Below, piece after piece: positions 1-12,239 of a stretch of 64,000 nucleotides of DNA (the stretch's first letter is position 1; every line of letters begins with the position of its first letter). Made by a program: the position numbers and the translations under genes. Under the pieces are notes generated by a model. It did not search any database, had not been told where the DNA came from, and saw only the letters and a program-made list of their open reading frames with translations. Source of the stretch: Atherix ibis (lineage: Eukaryota > Arthropoda > Insecta > Diptera > Athericidae). The DNA lies in assembly GCA_958298945.1 (NCBI GenBank), contig OY282605.1, positions 2,999,811-3,063,810 on the forward strand, in the 5' to 3' direction.

Positions 1-3000
1 GCTGATGTCAATGCTCGTGTTGGCGAACTAAGTAAACAGTACCAACTTTTGCAGAAGAAACTTGACACCAGGAAAGCCGAAACCGAGGCGGCATTACGTG
101 ACGGTCGTCAATTTGCTGAGAGCTGCTCGAAGACGCTTGGATGGTTGGCTAGCGAGTTGAGCAATTTATCGGAGAGACTATTGATTTCTGCACATAAACC
201 TACACTGCAACATCAAATTGATACTCATGAGCCCATCTATCGTGAAGTCATGGCTCGCGAACACGAAGTTATAATGCTGCTGAACAAAGGAAAGGAGCTC
301 GTTCAGAGAACAGGATCATCTCCTGATCGTGCCATACAACGTGATCTTGAACGTATACAACAACAATGGGACAAACTTCGCCGTGATGCAGTTGACCGAC
401 ACACAAGATTGCAAACGTGCATGGAACACTGCAAGAAGTACGTACAAGCATCAACAACATTCTTGTCATGGCTTCGTACGGCCGAAGACAAATTATTGGA
501 GCTCCGGCCAGGTGTGTTGAAGAAATCCCAACTAGACCAACGATTACGTGACTTACAGGCATTCAGAAGTGAAGTTTGGAAGCGCTCCGGCGAGTACGAA
601 ACCACTAAAAGTTTAGGTGATACATTCCTGTCTGCCTGTGATGTTGAAAAGGATCCTGTTAAGGGTGAATTGCAAGATATTCGCGAGCGCTGGGAGAAGC
701 TGAACAACGATTTGTTGACTCGTGCTCAAGAACTGGAAGCATGCTCACGACGACTTAGCGATTTCAATGAAGAACTGCGGAACTTGGACCACACGGTGGG
801 TCGCTGCGAGGATCGTCTGGCTGCACATGATGCGCTAGGAGGTGCTGGAAAAGACCCGAAATTGCTTGAACGAGTTAAAACTATCCGCGAAGATGTAAAT
901 GCGCTCAAGAAACCTCTTCAAGCACTGAAGAAACTCGCATCTGATATTGTTGCTGAAACACGCGCTGCTGGAGGCGATGCTGACCACTTGACCAACGACG
1001 TGGACAATATCGCTGATCGCATTACTGACTTGCAAACGCGTCTGGATGACCGATGCGGTGAGTTACAATCAGCCGCAACTGCAGTTTCACAATTCAATGA
1101 GCACGTCAAGAATCTGGGATTAGATCTATCCGAACTGGAGAACTTGATTGACAATTTATCACCACCAGCACGTGAAATAAAGATTGTTATGGTACAGATC
1201 ACGGAAGTATCCACTGTCATAGACAAAATCGATAGAACCGCCGATCGATTGGGTGAAGTTGAGCGTATCGGAGAGGTATTAGTCGACTCTGGATTCTCAC
1301 CAGATACAGTACAAACGCGCGAACAGATCACTGGCCTTAAGAAGACACTCGGAAGATTAGACAATCGTGCTCGTGATCATGAGGATAGCCTTCAGAGTGC
1401 TTTAACTGCTTTGAAGAAGTTCTACGACATACACAAAGTCGTAATGGAGGACCTCAAGGAAGTCGGCGACGAATTCAAACGAATGAAACCAGTCAGCTCA
1501 GAATTGGAGCAAATCAGAAATCAGCAGGAAGATTTCCGTACATTTAGAAATCGTGTAGTTGAGCCATTGGCACAAAATATCGACGAAGTAAATCGTTCCG
1601 GACGCGATATTGTACGATCTGCTCAGAATGGCGTATCGACCGTTGTTGTTGAGAAAGATCTGGAAAAAATGAACGAAAAATGGAATGATTTGAAGGATCG
1701 TATGAACGAACGTGACCGTCGTCTTGACGTTGCGCTGTTGCAATCTGGCAAATTCCAGGAGGCTCTCGACGGCCTCGCCAAATGGCTTTCAGATACCGAA
1801 GAAATGGTTGCCAATCAAAAACCACCAAGCGCCGACTACAAAGTCGTAAAGGCTCAACTTCAGGAGCAGAAATTCCTTAAGAAAATGCTTCTCGATAGGC
1901 AAAACTCAATGTCTTCGCTGTTTACTCTGGGACAAGAAGTGGCTGCAAATTGTGACGCAACTGAGAAGGCCACCATCGAACGACAATTAAAAGAACTTAT
2001 GACTCGTTTTGATGCTTTAACAGATTCTGCTCATGCCCGTGAACAGGATCTTGAACAAGCAATGGAAGTTGCGAAATTATTCCAAGATAAACTGGTGCCG
2101 TTGACCCATTGGTTAGAGGGCGCTGAACGTGCTGTTAAGAATATGGAATTGATTCCCACCGATGAAGAGAAAATCCAGCAAAGAATTCGAGAACATGAAA
2201 GCTTGCACGATGACATCATCTCGAAGAAACCAGACTTTAGCGAGTTGGCAGATATCGCTGGTCAACTAATGCAACTTGTAGGAGAGGATGAAGCCGTCAC
2301 ATTGAGTGAAAAAGTTCGAAGCACAACCGATCGGTACACGTCTTTGGTTGAGGCCAGCGATAATGTTGGCCATCTTTTAACTGAATCCCGGCAAGGACTT
2401 CGTCATTTAGTGCTCACTTACCAGGAACTTGTTGCGTGGATGGAGAAAATGGAGAAGGAACTCCAACGATATAGAATTGTGCCAGTACATACAGACAAGA
2501 TTCTCGAGCAGATGGACCATCTGGTTGAGTTGAATGAAAACATCACACATCACGCTCCAAATGTTGACTCTACAGTAGATGCTGGATCAGAGCTGATGAA
2601 ACATATTTCAGCTGACGAAGCGATTCAACTAAAGGATAAATTAGATTCGCTTCAGCGACGTTATGGTGAGTTGACAAATAAAGGCGGTGATTTACTGCGA
2701 CACGCGCAAGAAGCACTGCCACTTGTTCAACAGTTCCACGATGCGCACAATCGTCTCATCGAATGGATGCAAGGAGCAGAATCAACACTTACTGCTGGTG
2801 AGCCAAGACAAGCTGACATTCTACGTTTAGAAACTGAACTTGCCGAAATGCGACCAGTCCTGGATACTGTAAATCTAGTCGGACCACAATTGTGTCAAAT
2901 ATCACCTGGTGAAGGCGCTTCCACCATCGAGAGCTTGGTGACGCGCGACAATCGCCGCTTCGACGCCATTGTTGAACAAATTCAACGAAAGGCCGAGCGC

Positions 3001-4523
3001 CTGCATCTCAGCAACCAACGTGCAAAAGAAGTTACCGGAGACATTGACGAACTGTTAGAATGGTTCCGAGACATGGACGCCAATTTACGTGACGCTGACG
3101 CACCCGCTATTGAACCAAAATTGGTACGAGCTCAATTGCAGGAGCACCGTTCTGTAAATGACGATGTTTCAAGTCAAAAGGGACGCGTTCGAGATGTGAC
3201 TGCTGCTGCCAAAAAGGTGGTGCGAGAATCACCTCAAAATGATAACACCACAGCACTCCGCGAGAAACTAGAAGACCTCAAAGAAGTTGTCGAAACTGTG
3301 GTTCAACTATGCGGTGATCGACTATCAACCCTCGAGCAAGCGCTTCCACTTTCTGAACACTTCGCAGACTCACACATTGGCTTGGTGACTTGGTTAGACG
3401 ATATGGAACACCAAATATCAATGCTAAGCATGCCAGCACTCAGACCAGACCAAATTGCTATACAACAAGACAAGAACGAACGCCTTGTGCAATCAATTGC
3501 CGAACACAAGCCATTGCTAGACAAATTGAATAAAACCGGCGAAGCTTTGGCCGCTCTGGTGGCCGACGATGACGCTTCCAAAATCGCTGATGTTGTTGAT
3601 TCTGATAATGCTAGGTACGCCGCACTGCGTACCGAACTGCGCGAGAGACAACAAGCACTGGAGAAGGCACTCCAGGAATCGAGCCAATTTTCTGACAAAT
3701 TGGAGGGTATGTTGAGGGCTCTGGCAAACACAGTTGACCAAGTTAACCACGCCGATCCAGTATCAGCCCTACCACAAAAGATCCGTGAACAAATTGATGA
3801 CAACGCTGCTATAGTCGATGACTTAGACAAACGAAACGAGGCGTATGCTGCAGTCCAACGTGCTGCTAATGATGTGATTGCTAAGGCCGGCAATAAGTCC
3901 GATCCGGCTATCCGTGACATTAAAAAGAAACTGGAGAAACTTAACAACTTATGGAACGATGTCCAGAAGTCGACAACGAAACGAGGCAATTCCCTCGACG
4001 AAACCCTAGCCATTGCCGAGAAATTCTGGCGTCAACTCCAGGGTGTGATGGAAACTCTGAAGGAACTCGAAGAGACTCTCGCATCACAAGAGCCTCCAGC
4101 AGCACAACCGCAAGAAATCAAGAAGCAGCAAGTCACATTGCAAGAAATTCGCCATGAAATCGACCAAACCAAACCAGACGTGGAAGAGGTACGTCGTACA
4201 GGAACCAGCCTCATGGGTCTCTGTGGCGAACCGGACAAACCCGAAGTGAAGAAACACATCGAAGACTTAGATCACGCATGGGACAATATCACCGCTCTGT
4301 ACGCGAAACGCGAAGAGAATCTAATTGACGCCATGGAGAAGGCAATGGAATTCCACGAGACACTACAGAATCTACTGAAATTCCTTAGCAAAGCCGAAGA
4401 TCGTTTCGCCAATCTGGGACCAATTGGATCCGATATCGAAGCTGTTAAGAAACAAATCGAACAGCTGAAACACTTCAAGGATGATGTCGATCCGCACATG
4501 GTCGAAGTTGAGGCACTCAACAG
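1..4523 (+). CDS. shot: short stop (spectraplakin), giant spectrin-repeat exon, 5' end outside window
   Basis: Open in frame 1 from the first base to a splice donor (CAG|GTACGA) at 4524. The product is a long chain of helical, roughly 108-residue repeats with recurring Trp and Leu anchors (for example LSWLRTAEDKL, LAKWLSDTEEM, LVAWMEKMEKEL, LVTWLDDMEHQI), which are typical spectrin repeats. With the next two exons this gives about 20 repeats in view. Spectraplakins are cytoskeletal cross-linkers: an N-terminal actin-binding part (not in the window), this rod as spacer, and a C-terminal EF-hand/GAS2 microtubule-binding part that is found downstream here. The exon ends with two bases (AG) of a split codon, which joins in frame to 7392. 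Coding sequence is more GC-rich than the flanking introns. Identity is confident from domain order and from family-like sequence at the exon joins. Confidence 0.96.
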
Positions 4524-4601
4524 GTACGAATTTTTTTCCGTTATTTACAAATTGTATATTTTTCCATTAATTTATGTTACTAAGCGACTATTAGTTGTAA
4601 G

Positions 4602-4927
4602 GAAATAATCCTTACTCCAATTGATCGTCGCACTCACACAACATATTATTCTAAACTAATCATGGGATTTATTCTGTTTTTATTTTTCTTCTCTTTATTT
4701 ATTCACCACCAAAAATAAAAAAATCGATAATTAACAATTGCATCATCACTGTAAAATACAAAAAAAACTCAAAATAATAAAAACAAAAACTAAAAATGAA
4801 AAATGAAAAATAAAAATTGTTAAATTGTGTCACTATCATCACTACTACCACTGCCACGAACACCATCCACAACCGAATCCGAATCGAACTTTCATTTACC
4901 TGCGTTGCAATTTTCCAATGTTACCAG
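4602..4927 (+). promoter_or_regulatory. AG-free zone (324 bases) before a candidate 3' splice site
   Basis: No AG dinucleotide occurs from 4602 to 4925; the first AG is at 4926-4927. Near the upstream end ACTAATC (about 4655-4661) is followed by a long pyrimidine tract (about 4672-4704), the arrangement expected for a distant branch point. The part nearest the acceptor is richer in C and less AT-rich than the rest of the intron. Confidence 0.6.
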
Positions 4928-4939
4928 AACACTGGACAG
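4928..4939 (+). CDS. shot: candidate 12-nt microexon of shot with a GC donor
   Basis: The 12 bases AACACTGGACAG lie between the AG that ends a 324-base AG-free zone and GCAAGA, a good match to the minor GC-type 5' splice site. The upstream exon ends with two bases of a codon and the downstream exon starts with one, so this 12-mer adds exactly four residues (reading R-TLD-R across the joins) in the linker between spectrin repeats. The alternative is that the AG opens a short terminal exon: read on in the same frame it meets TAA at 4946. This is inferred only from splice signals and phase. Confidence 0.35.
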
Positions 4940-5468
4940 GCAAGATTAAAACAATAATTTTTATACCATTGCGTTCAATAAATGTGATTTGTTTCGTAGA
5001 TATTGTTGGTTATATTAAAAGATTTGCAAATTAATTTGATGTTGTCCGTCATTGTTTTTGTCGTTTTATTTTATTCAAATTGCTTCAAAAAAAAAAACTA
5101 GCTAGAAACAAATTTTGTTCCTGTGAATGTTTAGTTTAGAAAAAGTTTTCTTCTCACACGCATACTCATCATCATTTCCTATTTTTTTTTTTAATAACTC
5201 ATTTTTGACATAAATAAATATCGTTTCTAGAGGATAGCCTATCGGATACGCTTGATTTAATTTTAAAATGAAACACAGTAAATTGTTAATTAATTGGGAA
5301 ATTTTTATTGATTTATAAAGTATATCGCGGCTGTGCTGTCAAACCCTGCCATTTTTGATAAAATTTTTAAAGACGTTTTGCAAGGCTCAATTTCAGAAAT
5401 AACATTCTATTCAGTTCAAAAATTGTTTGGGATTTGTTAGCATGCCCGTCGGCCTTTACAAAACTACA

Positions 5469-5604
5469 CGAAGGAAAAAATCGCATGGCGTCAAGCTGCA
5501 AGATTACAAACCCAACACCACGAAGGAAAAAATCGCATGGCGTCAAGCTGCAAGATTACAAACCCAACACCTCGAAGGAAAAAATCGCATGGCGTCAAGC
5601 TGCA
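5469..5604. repeat. 52-bp tandem repeat, about 2.6 copies
   Basis: The unit beginning CGAAGGAAAAAATCGCATGG starts at 5469, 5521 and 5573, an exact 52-base period. The copies are nearly identical and the third is cut short. It lies in the first shot intron directly beside decayed Tc1/mariner sequence. Confidence 0.9.
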
Positions 5605-5688
5605 ATTCAAAAATTAACAAAGGCACTTCTGCAAATCAGACAACCAGAAAAATGTTGTTTTTTACAAATCGCAGCATGGCATGTGGCA

Positions 5689-6600
5689 TCATCCTGTTGA
5701 AACCACGTTTCTTCGAGGTCTTCGAGGTCCATGTCGTCCAATTGAAGTCAAAAACAAATTTATTATCGCTCGATGCCCCTCACCATTGACAGTTGGAGTC
5801 GCGCTAGTCTCATTTCGAAAACAGATGATGCCGCCCGACCAAAATCCAATTTTTTTGTTGTGAATTCGACCAATGTCCATGTCGTCCAATTGAGAACAGT
5901 TATATATTGTTATTTAACGTGACCTAGTTGTCAAAAACCTTAAACCACGAGTATTTATTGAGTTCTATGATTGAGTTCGGCTCAATCAACGCACCACCAT
6001 TACTGGCAGTTAACAGTTAGTAATCAGTTACAAGCTGCTGGTAGCAAGGGCTACCTAAACCTATACTGTCATTAGCAGTGACAGTGCGCGAGATAATTGC
6101 AAAATGGATATTGCCAGTTACCTCCAACCTGCGATCCGGAGACCGTACCCGCGACATGGGTATTAAACACAGGCACCACGTTGCTGCCAAATGGCGCGTC
6201 ACCAAAATCGGACACACTGTATTTAGCCCATGGGGCTCCCGATTCCCGTGGTACCAATTTTTGTTTTAAGAGTACTTTGGTTTGTACTCCGCTCATTTAG
6301 TTACGGTCAGGAATCTTGTAAATTCCTAGGCACCGCTAAGCCAGCTCAGGTACGCGGTCAATTGAGAACAAACAAAAAAATTTATTATCATCGCTCGATG
6401 CCACTTACCATTGACAGTTGCAGTTGCGCCAGCCTTGTTTCGAAAGCAGATGATGTCGCCGGATAATAAGTTCTTCTTGATACAAAGGAAACTCCTGGAA
6501 CTTCTGTGGCTGATTGTCCACCCAGTTTCGACAATTTTGCTTGTTTACGTAGACACACTCAGCCCACGCCGCTTTCACATACCATAAATTCAACACATCT
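5689..6600 (-). mobile_element. decayed Tc1/mariner (DD41D-type) relics, duplicated and interrupted
   Basis: On the minus strand, 5889-5689 reads as a damaged transposase block (GFWSGGII, then FRNETSATPTVNGE), and 6596-6405 reads YVNKQNC and nearby residues that normally lie just N-terminal of that block. The TVNG region occurs twice (about 5741-5830 and 6361-6470), so two copies or a duplicated copy are mixed. Between them lies a GC-richer segment (about 5990-6350) that I do not recognise. No open frame of useful length remains, and ends were not found. Confidence 0.6.
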
Positions 6601-6610
6601 CACGAAACAG

Positions 6611-7391
6611 AGTATAAATTTTTAATGTGTTCCACTTTTCCATAGCGTTCCATTTTTAATAACCTCAATGACAGCACATGACAAATGTCAAAAAAATTAG
6701 TTGCCAAAGTAAATGCATACAAAAAAAAATGAAGAGAAATTTAAATCCAGCGTACTCGATTGGCCACCTTTTATATATATTAGAACTAACAGCAAAATAA
6801 ATTTAAAAAAAAAAATAATTTTTAAATATATTTTTTGTGTAAAATTTTTTTATGAATTTTTTAAACTTTTTGCATTGTTCCATAACTAATATGCGCATTT
6901 CTTGAGTGTTTCTTTTTATTCCTTCCTATTAATCAAATAATATATGTGTAACAGGAAAAAATAAAAAATTAAAAAATATTTATACAGCATTAATAGAATT
7001 AATTCTTGTCGAGGAGGACGCATTTCCGCCTTCAAATGCTTATAATATGATTTTACCATCAAAACAAATCATACCAAATGCACGTACGCCTTACAAAAGC
7101 ATTTTCATATTTGAAATTATGAACAAACCGATTGATTGATTATATTCGAATATTTTCAAAATTATCTTTTTAAAAAAACTTTGGAAGAAATTATAAAATA
7201 AAAATTGACTATGAATGTTTTTTTTCTATCGCTCTTAACTGATGTTTATTTGTTAGCTGAATGGAGTCATGCCTCATGCCTAATTCAAAGCGTTTTGATG
7301 GCTTTTTCTACTACTGCCGATTACAGTTGCAGTTAAACTGAACGTTTCCATAGAGAAGATATAATTATTTTCTTTTTATTTTTGGAATTAG
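6611..7391 (+). other. intron sequence of shot, nothing recognised
   Basis: AT-rich intron with homopolymer runs. It ends in the acceptor TTGGAATTAG at 7391. I see no gene or mobile element in it. Confidence 0.6.
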
Positions 7392-7617
7392 ACAAGCTAT
7401 TGAGTTAACTGAAAGGACATCAACTGAACAGGCAACCGCTATTCGGGAGCCTTTGAATTCGGTGAATCGCAGATGGGAGAGTCTCCTGCGCGGTATGGTT
7501 GAGAGGCAAAAGCAACTTGAACATGCACTCCTCCACTTGGGACAATTCCAACACGCTCTCAATGAACTTATAGTTTGGATTGAAAGGACAGACGGCACTC
7601 TGGACCAACTGAAACCG
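7392..7617 (+). CDS. shot: shot exon, spectrin repeat
   Basis: The acceptor AG at 7390-7391 and donor CCG|GTAAGG at 7618 bound 226 bases. Joined to the AG left by the previous exon, it reads RQAIELTERTSTEQ, then NRRWESLLRGMVERQKQLE and LNELIVWIERTDGTLDQLKP. These are typical spectrin-repeat helices that match the spectraplakin pattern at this position. It ends at a codon boundary. Confidence 0.95.
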
Positions 7618-8087
7618 GTAAGGAATATTTTCAAATTTTTAAATCAATTTTTTTTTTAGTTTTTTCTAATTATTTTGGCAAGTTTTGCCAAATTTTTCAA
7701 TTAGAAAAAAAATTCAATTCTTCAGTTCTAAAAGTTGATCGTATAAAATAGATACGATCGTGCGGATAGAAAGCGTACATTATCAGAGCGCAGAAATCTT
7801 TTATTAATTTCTTAACGTGTAAAAGTGTTATTTTGAGTACGCAGCAAGGTGCGCGATTATTCACGCATGTGCACAGTTGTTGGTATCATTTAAATTTCTG
7901 TGTTAACGATCGATCTTATAATGAATGATCAGAAACTCCTATAATAAGGCCTCAATTATTGATGAGGACATATTACAAATAAACTTAAATAAAGAAAATA
8001 ACTTGAAATCTGCGCGTACGCATAATAATAACTCGATTTTTTTAATTACTAACGATTAAATTGTTTTTTTTTAATCCTTTCTAATAG

Positions 8088-10047
8088 ATACCCGGCGATC
8101 CTCAATTGCTAGAAGTTGAATTAGCCAAATTGAAAGTTCTTGCCAATGATATACAAGCACATCAGAGTTCCGTTGATACGTTGAACGATGCTGGAAGACA
8201 ATTAATTGAATCCGAAATGGGATCCATCGAAGCATCTACCACACAAGAGAAATTGAAAAAACTGAATGATCAATGGAAGTTCTTACTGCAGAAGGCAGCC
8301 GATCGGCAACACGAACTTGAAGAGGCGCTCCGTGAAGCACAAGGTTTCATCGCTGAAGTTCAAGATATCTTGGGATGGCTGGGCGATGTCGATGCAGTAA
8401 TTGGTGCCAGCAAACCAGTTGGCGGTTTACCAGAGACAGCCACTGAGCAGCTCGAACGTTTTATGGAAGTTTACAATGAATTGGAAGAGAATCGTCCTAA
8501 GCTCGAAACACTACAATCACAAGGTCAAGACTACATCAAAAAGCAGAGTCAGATGAAGGCGACATCAAACAATTTGCAGCATATCTTACGTACGCTGAAG
8601 CAGCGATGGGATGCAGTTGTGTCTAGAGCGTCAGATAAGAAGATTAAGCTCGAGATCGCACTGAAAGAAGCCACCGAATTCCACGATACTCTTCAGGCAT
8701 TCGTTGAATGGTTGACAGCTGCTGAAAAGCAACTTTCCACTGCATCGCCAGTCTCGAGAGTTCTCGAAACAATTCAAACACAAATCGAAGAGCATAAAAT
8801 ACTCCAGAAAGATGTCAGCACTCACAGAGAATCTATGCTCTTGCTAGACAAGAAGGGTACACACCTGAAATACTTCAGTCAAAAACAGGATGTAATCTTA
8901 ATTAAGAATCTCTTGGTTTCCGTTCAACATCGTTGGGAACGAGTTGTAGCCAGGGCGGCCGAAAGGACACGCGCTCTCGATCACGGTTACAAAGAAGCCC
9001 GTGAATTCCATGATTCATGGATGGGTCTCACGCAATGGTTGCTCGAAACCGAAAAAGTTCTGAATCATCTGGCTGAAGAGGCATCTTCGACCAATGACGT
9101 TCAGAAAATCAAGAAACATCTTGACAAACTGAAGGAGACTCAAAAGAACTTGAATGGAAAACAAGGACAATACGATGCAACAATGCGTACTGGAAAGAAT
9201 CTCATCGATCGAGCTCCAAAGAGCGATGAAGTGGTATTGACCAAAATGTTAGTCGAGTTGAAGGAGATTTGGACGCGTGTTTGCTCGAAAGGAGTTGAGC
9301 GCCAAAGAAAACTTGAGGAAGCTCTACTTTTGTCCGGACAGTTCAAAGACGCGCTCCACGCGCTACTGGAATGGCTTAGAAAAGCAAAAACTCGTCTTTC
9401 CGAAGAAGGTCCCGTTCATGGTGATTATGAAACTGTGTCAACATTAGTCGATCGTCACCACCATCTCGAACAGGATCTGCAGAAGCGCTCAGCTCAAATG
9501 CAGAGCGTAATGAAATCCGGACGAGAATTGGAACGTTCTGATGAGAATCGGGATATTGCTAAGTCGCTAACCGAGCTGCAGCAACTCTGGACTGATGTGG
9601 AGCAACTAAGTGCCCGACGAGGTCATCGTCTAGAAGAGGCCCTTCACGAAGCGGAAAGACTACAGAAGAACGTAACTGCCTTATTCGAATTCATAACAGA
9701 CGCTGAACAGAGATTACGAAGCTCGCAAATAACCACCGATGATGAACAAATAGCACGCGAACTACTGAACGTACACATCCGACTAATGCAGGATATACGC
9801 GAAAAAGAACCACTCAAAGATGAAACTTTGGATATCGCGCAGAATATTCTGACCAAAGCGCATCCTGATGCCATTCCCAACATTAAGAAATGGATAACCA
9901 TTATCCAAACCAAGTGGGAAGAAATCTCACAATGGTCCATTACAAAAGAGACAAAACTAAGAACACAGTTGCAATCGCTCAAGGATCTAGACGAAACTAT
10001 TGAAGAGTTGCTCGCTTGGCTTTCTGGACTCGAATCTACTCTACTGA
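8088..10047 (+). CDS. shot: shot exon, last six or so spectrin repeats
   Basis: The acceptor AG is at 8086-8087 and the donor CTGA|GTGCGT at 10048. It starts on a codon boundary with IPGDPQLLEVELAKLKVL, the family pattern after the preceding exon, and continues uninterrupted for 653 residues. It contains repeated Trp-centred helices (ILGWLGDVDAVI, FVEWLTAAEKQL, LTQWLLETEKVL, LLEWLRKAKTRL, LLAWLSGLESTL). This completes the rod. One base of the last codon carries over to the exon at 10108. The frame stays open past the donor for a few codons, but the splice gives a clear family-like continuation. Confidence 0.95.
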
Positions 10048-10107
10048 GTGCGTCAAAATTATGCGCAATTATTTCGACAAATCCATAATTAAAATGTTCT
10101 TTTTCAG

Positions 10108-10291
10108 ATCTCGAACGCGAAGCGCTACCAGACGAAATACAAACTCTGGAGAAACTCATTGTAGATCACAAAGAATTCATGGAAAACACTGCACGTCGGC
10201 AACCAGAAGTCGACCGTGCCTGCAAACCGAAACAACCAGCACCAGGAACAAAGGACGCACGCAAACCTAGTCGAGTTACGAAAACACCTAT
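10108..10291 (+). CDS. shot: shot exon, end of rod and basic linker
   Basis: Separated from the previous exon by a 60-base intron (acceptor TTTTTCAG). It reads LEREALPDEIQTLEKLIVDH, then KEFMENTARRQPEVDRACKP and a Lys/Arg/Pro-rich stretch ending RKPSRVTKTP. In spectraplakins this segment leads from the last spectrin repeat toward the EF-hands. The donor TAT|GTAAGT leaves two bases (AT), which any of the downstream alternatives at 14008, 14541 or 14853 can complete, since all start with a single base. Confidence 0.92.
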
Positions 10292-10759
10292 GTAAGTACA
10301 ACTTCATTTGTAATTTTTTTTGCAGAAACAATAACAGATTCTACAAGAGATTTTGAAATAACAAAACATGAACGAAAAACATTTTTAAAAAGTGTGCAGA
10401 AATGTATATCCTTTCAACATGAAAAGTAAGTGCATTTGCACGATTTACATAATAGGCCAAATATTTTACAAACGAAAGCAATTGCGACATTCGAGAACTT
10501 CTAAATGTTTTGTGTATTATTTTGTATATTATTTGCACGATTTTTATTATTTATTGGCTATTTTTAATTTGAATTATCTTTGTAGCACTGTGATGTGTAC
10601 ATTGGTGGTTTTTTGTTTGTTTTTTGTTATTGTGCATTTTATATGTAATATAGGCAGTACAAAGTTAGAAGCAAATGTATTAAATTTTAGTAATTAGGTA
10701 ATAGTTCAAATGACAGCAAAAAAAAAGAAACAGAAAATATAAAATTCCAAAATATAATA
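10292..10759 (+). other. intron sequence of shot, nothing recognised
   Basis: Start of the 3.7-kb intron that runs to 14007. It is AT-rich with no recognisable exon or element before the transposon at 10760. Confidence 0.5.
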
Positions 10760-11749
10760 TAGGATGTCCGAAAATTCACGCAAGAAGTAATTTTGATAGA
10801 AAAGACAGTTAATGGTGCTCGATATTGTCTGAACAGCTGCATATTCGAAGAAGAATGGTCCGATGATGTCTCCAACCCAAAATCCGCACCAAACGTTTTG
10901 AATGCATTTATTTATCAACAACTACTCGTGGATTTTCTGAACCCCAAATGTGACAATTTTGTCGATCAAGATGAAAATGAGCCTCATCGCTGAAGTTGTT
11001 GTTCCAAAGTCCTTTCTACGAACTCCATTCGCAGTGCGTGGTCAGCAGGCTTCAGTTCTTGAGTCAATTGAACGTTGCAAGCATGAAGCTTCTCGAAATG
11101 TCCAATTCCTGACCACAGTGCCGAATTGATGTTCCTGGACTCTCAGCTTCGATATTTTGTATTGAACGACTTGTTGAAGGACGGCCAGAGTGTTTAAGAT
11201 CACTAATTGATCCAGTCTCCCTAATTTTTTTAATTAATCTCTTCACAACTGATGAAGTTTAATTACTTTGTGCGAAAATTGCGAACTGTAGCTGCTATTT
11301 TTTTTTAAATACTGCTCAACAATCCAATGGCACTTAATTTTAAATAACCCTGAACTGTCAGCTGTCACGATATCTCTTTTTTTCGTTGGCAACACTTTAC
11401 CGCACAAACGGCCCAAAATTCAAATATTTTCTCAAATTAATACTTTACGAGTAGATGTCTACAATTATTACATGTAAAAAGCAGATTCCTTCATTTCAAC
11501 TGCAAGTCGCAATTATTACATGTAAAAAGCATAAGTCCTTCATTTCAACTGCAAGTCGCACCGTTCTTTTGGAACAAGATATCATCCAAGTCCATATCGT
11601 CTAAAATTTGATTGAATTTTATAAATTTTAGTAGAAAAAAATGTTAATGTCTTTCGTGTAGTACTACATTTTTAATACCCCTGAACTGTCAGATTGTCAC
11701 GCTGTTTTTTTCCCGCAAAATTCAAATCTTACCGTGTTGGGACATCCTA
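10760..11749 (-). mobile_element. deleted Tc1/mariner (DD41D-type) element, TAGGATGTCC ends
   Basis: Inverted ends TAGGATGTCC (10760) and GGACATCCTA (to 11749) are flanked by TA on both sides. On the minus strand, 11246-11064 reads a helix-turn-helix region (MKRLIKKIRETGSISDL, then SGRPSTSRSIQNIE). Near 10870-10800 there is WCGFWVGDIIGPFFFE. The catalytic C-terminal third is missing, so this is an internally deleted derivative. It sits in a shot intron. Confidence 0.8.
11461..11560. repeat. direct repeat of about 49 bases, two copies
   Basis: The sequence CAATTATTACATGTAAAAAG, followed by a shared TCCTTCATTTCAACTGCAAG stretch, appears twice side by side near the right end of the TAGGATGTCC element. 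Confidence 0.8.
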
Positions 11750-12239
11750 TACATTAAAGGTGAAAGTTAAATAAATATATTTGCAGTGAAGTTTTTGAAA
11801 GTATCTTCTAAGACTAATACACTTTCTTCTAAAATTAGCCAGTTATTTAGTAAAAAAATTTGTTTACATAAAATTATTAAATTCAAAACTGAGAAGAAGT
11901 TATTATTGATAGTGGTTCTAATAAATATTAAATTTCCTCGTACATTTTCCATCAAACCCCACAGACAAAAACCAAAACCTAGAACGGGCACCAAAAAATT
12001 AAATTTGTTTTGTGTTTAAATAGTTATTTTCAAATCTTCTCATCCTTTAAATACATAATAAAAAAGTTTGCTTTTTCCTACAAATATATTTGAAAACATT
12101 TAAATTCTTTTATATATAATGTAAATTTGTATATTTGTTAGCATGGTTTATATTTATGTATTATTTTATTCCCTCTATATACTTTTATATATAATATATT
12201 GTAATTTTTTTTACATTTCTATTTATCTTCACATATATA
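11750..12239 (+). other. intron sequence between two transposons
   Basis: AT-rich. One acceptor-like site (CCCCACAG at 11957-11964) is followed by a 55-base open stretch ending in TAA at 12017. It is phase-compatible with the exon at 10291 but otherwise unsupported. Confidence 0.3.

Noticed and set aside
3303..4013. 236-codon open frame on the minus strand
   Set aside because: It is antisense to the spectrin-repeat exon, with no family similarity; a codon-bias shadow.
11965..12019. Possible terminal exon (QKPKPRTGTKKLNLF) after the exon at 10291
   Set aside because: The phase fits and the acceptor CCCCACAG is fair, but the peptide is low-complexity and nothing else supports it. It would remove the EF-hands and GAS2 domain.
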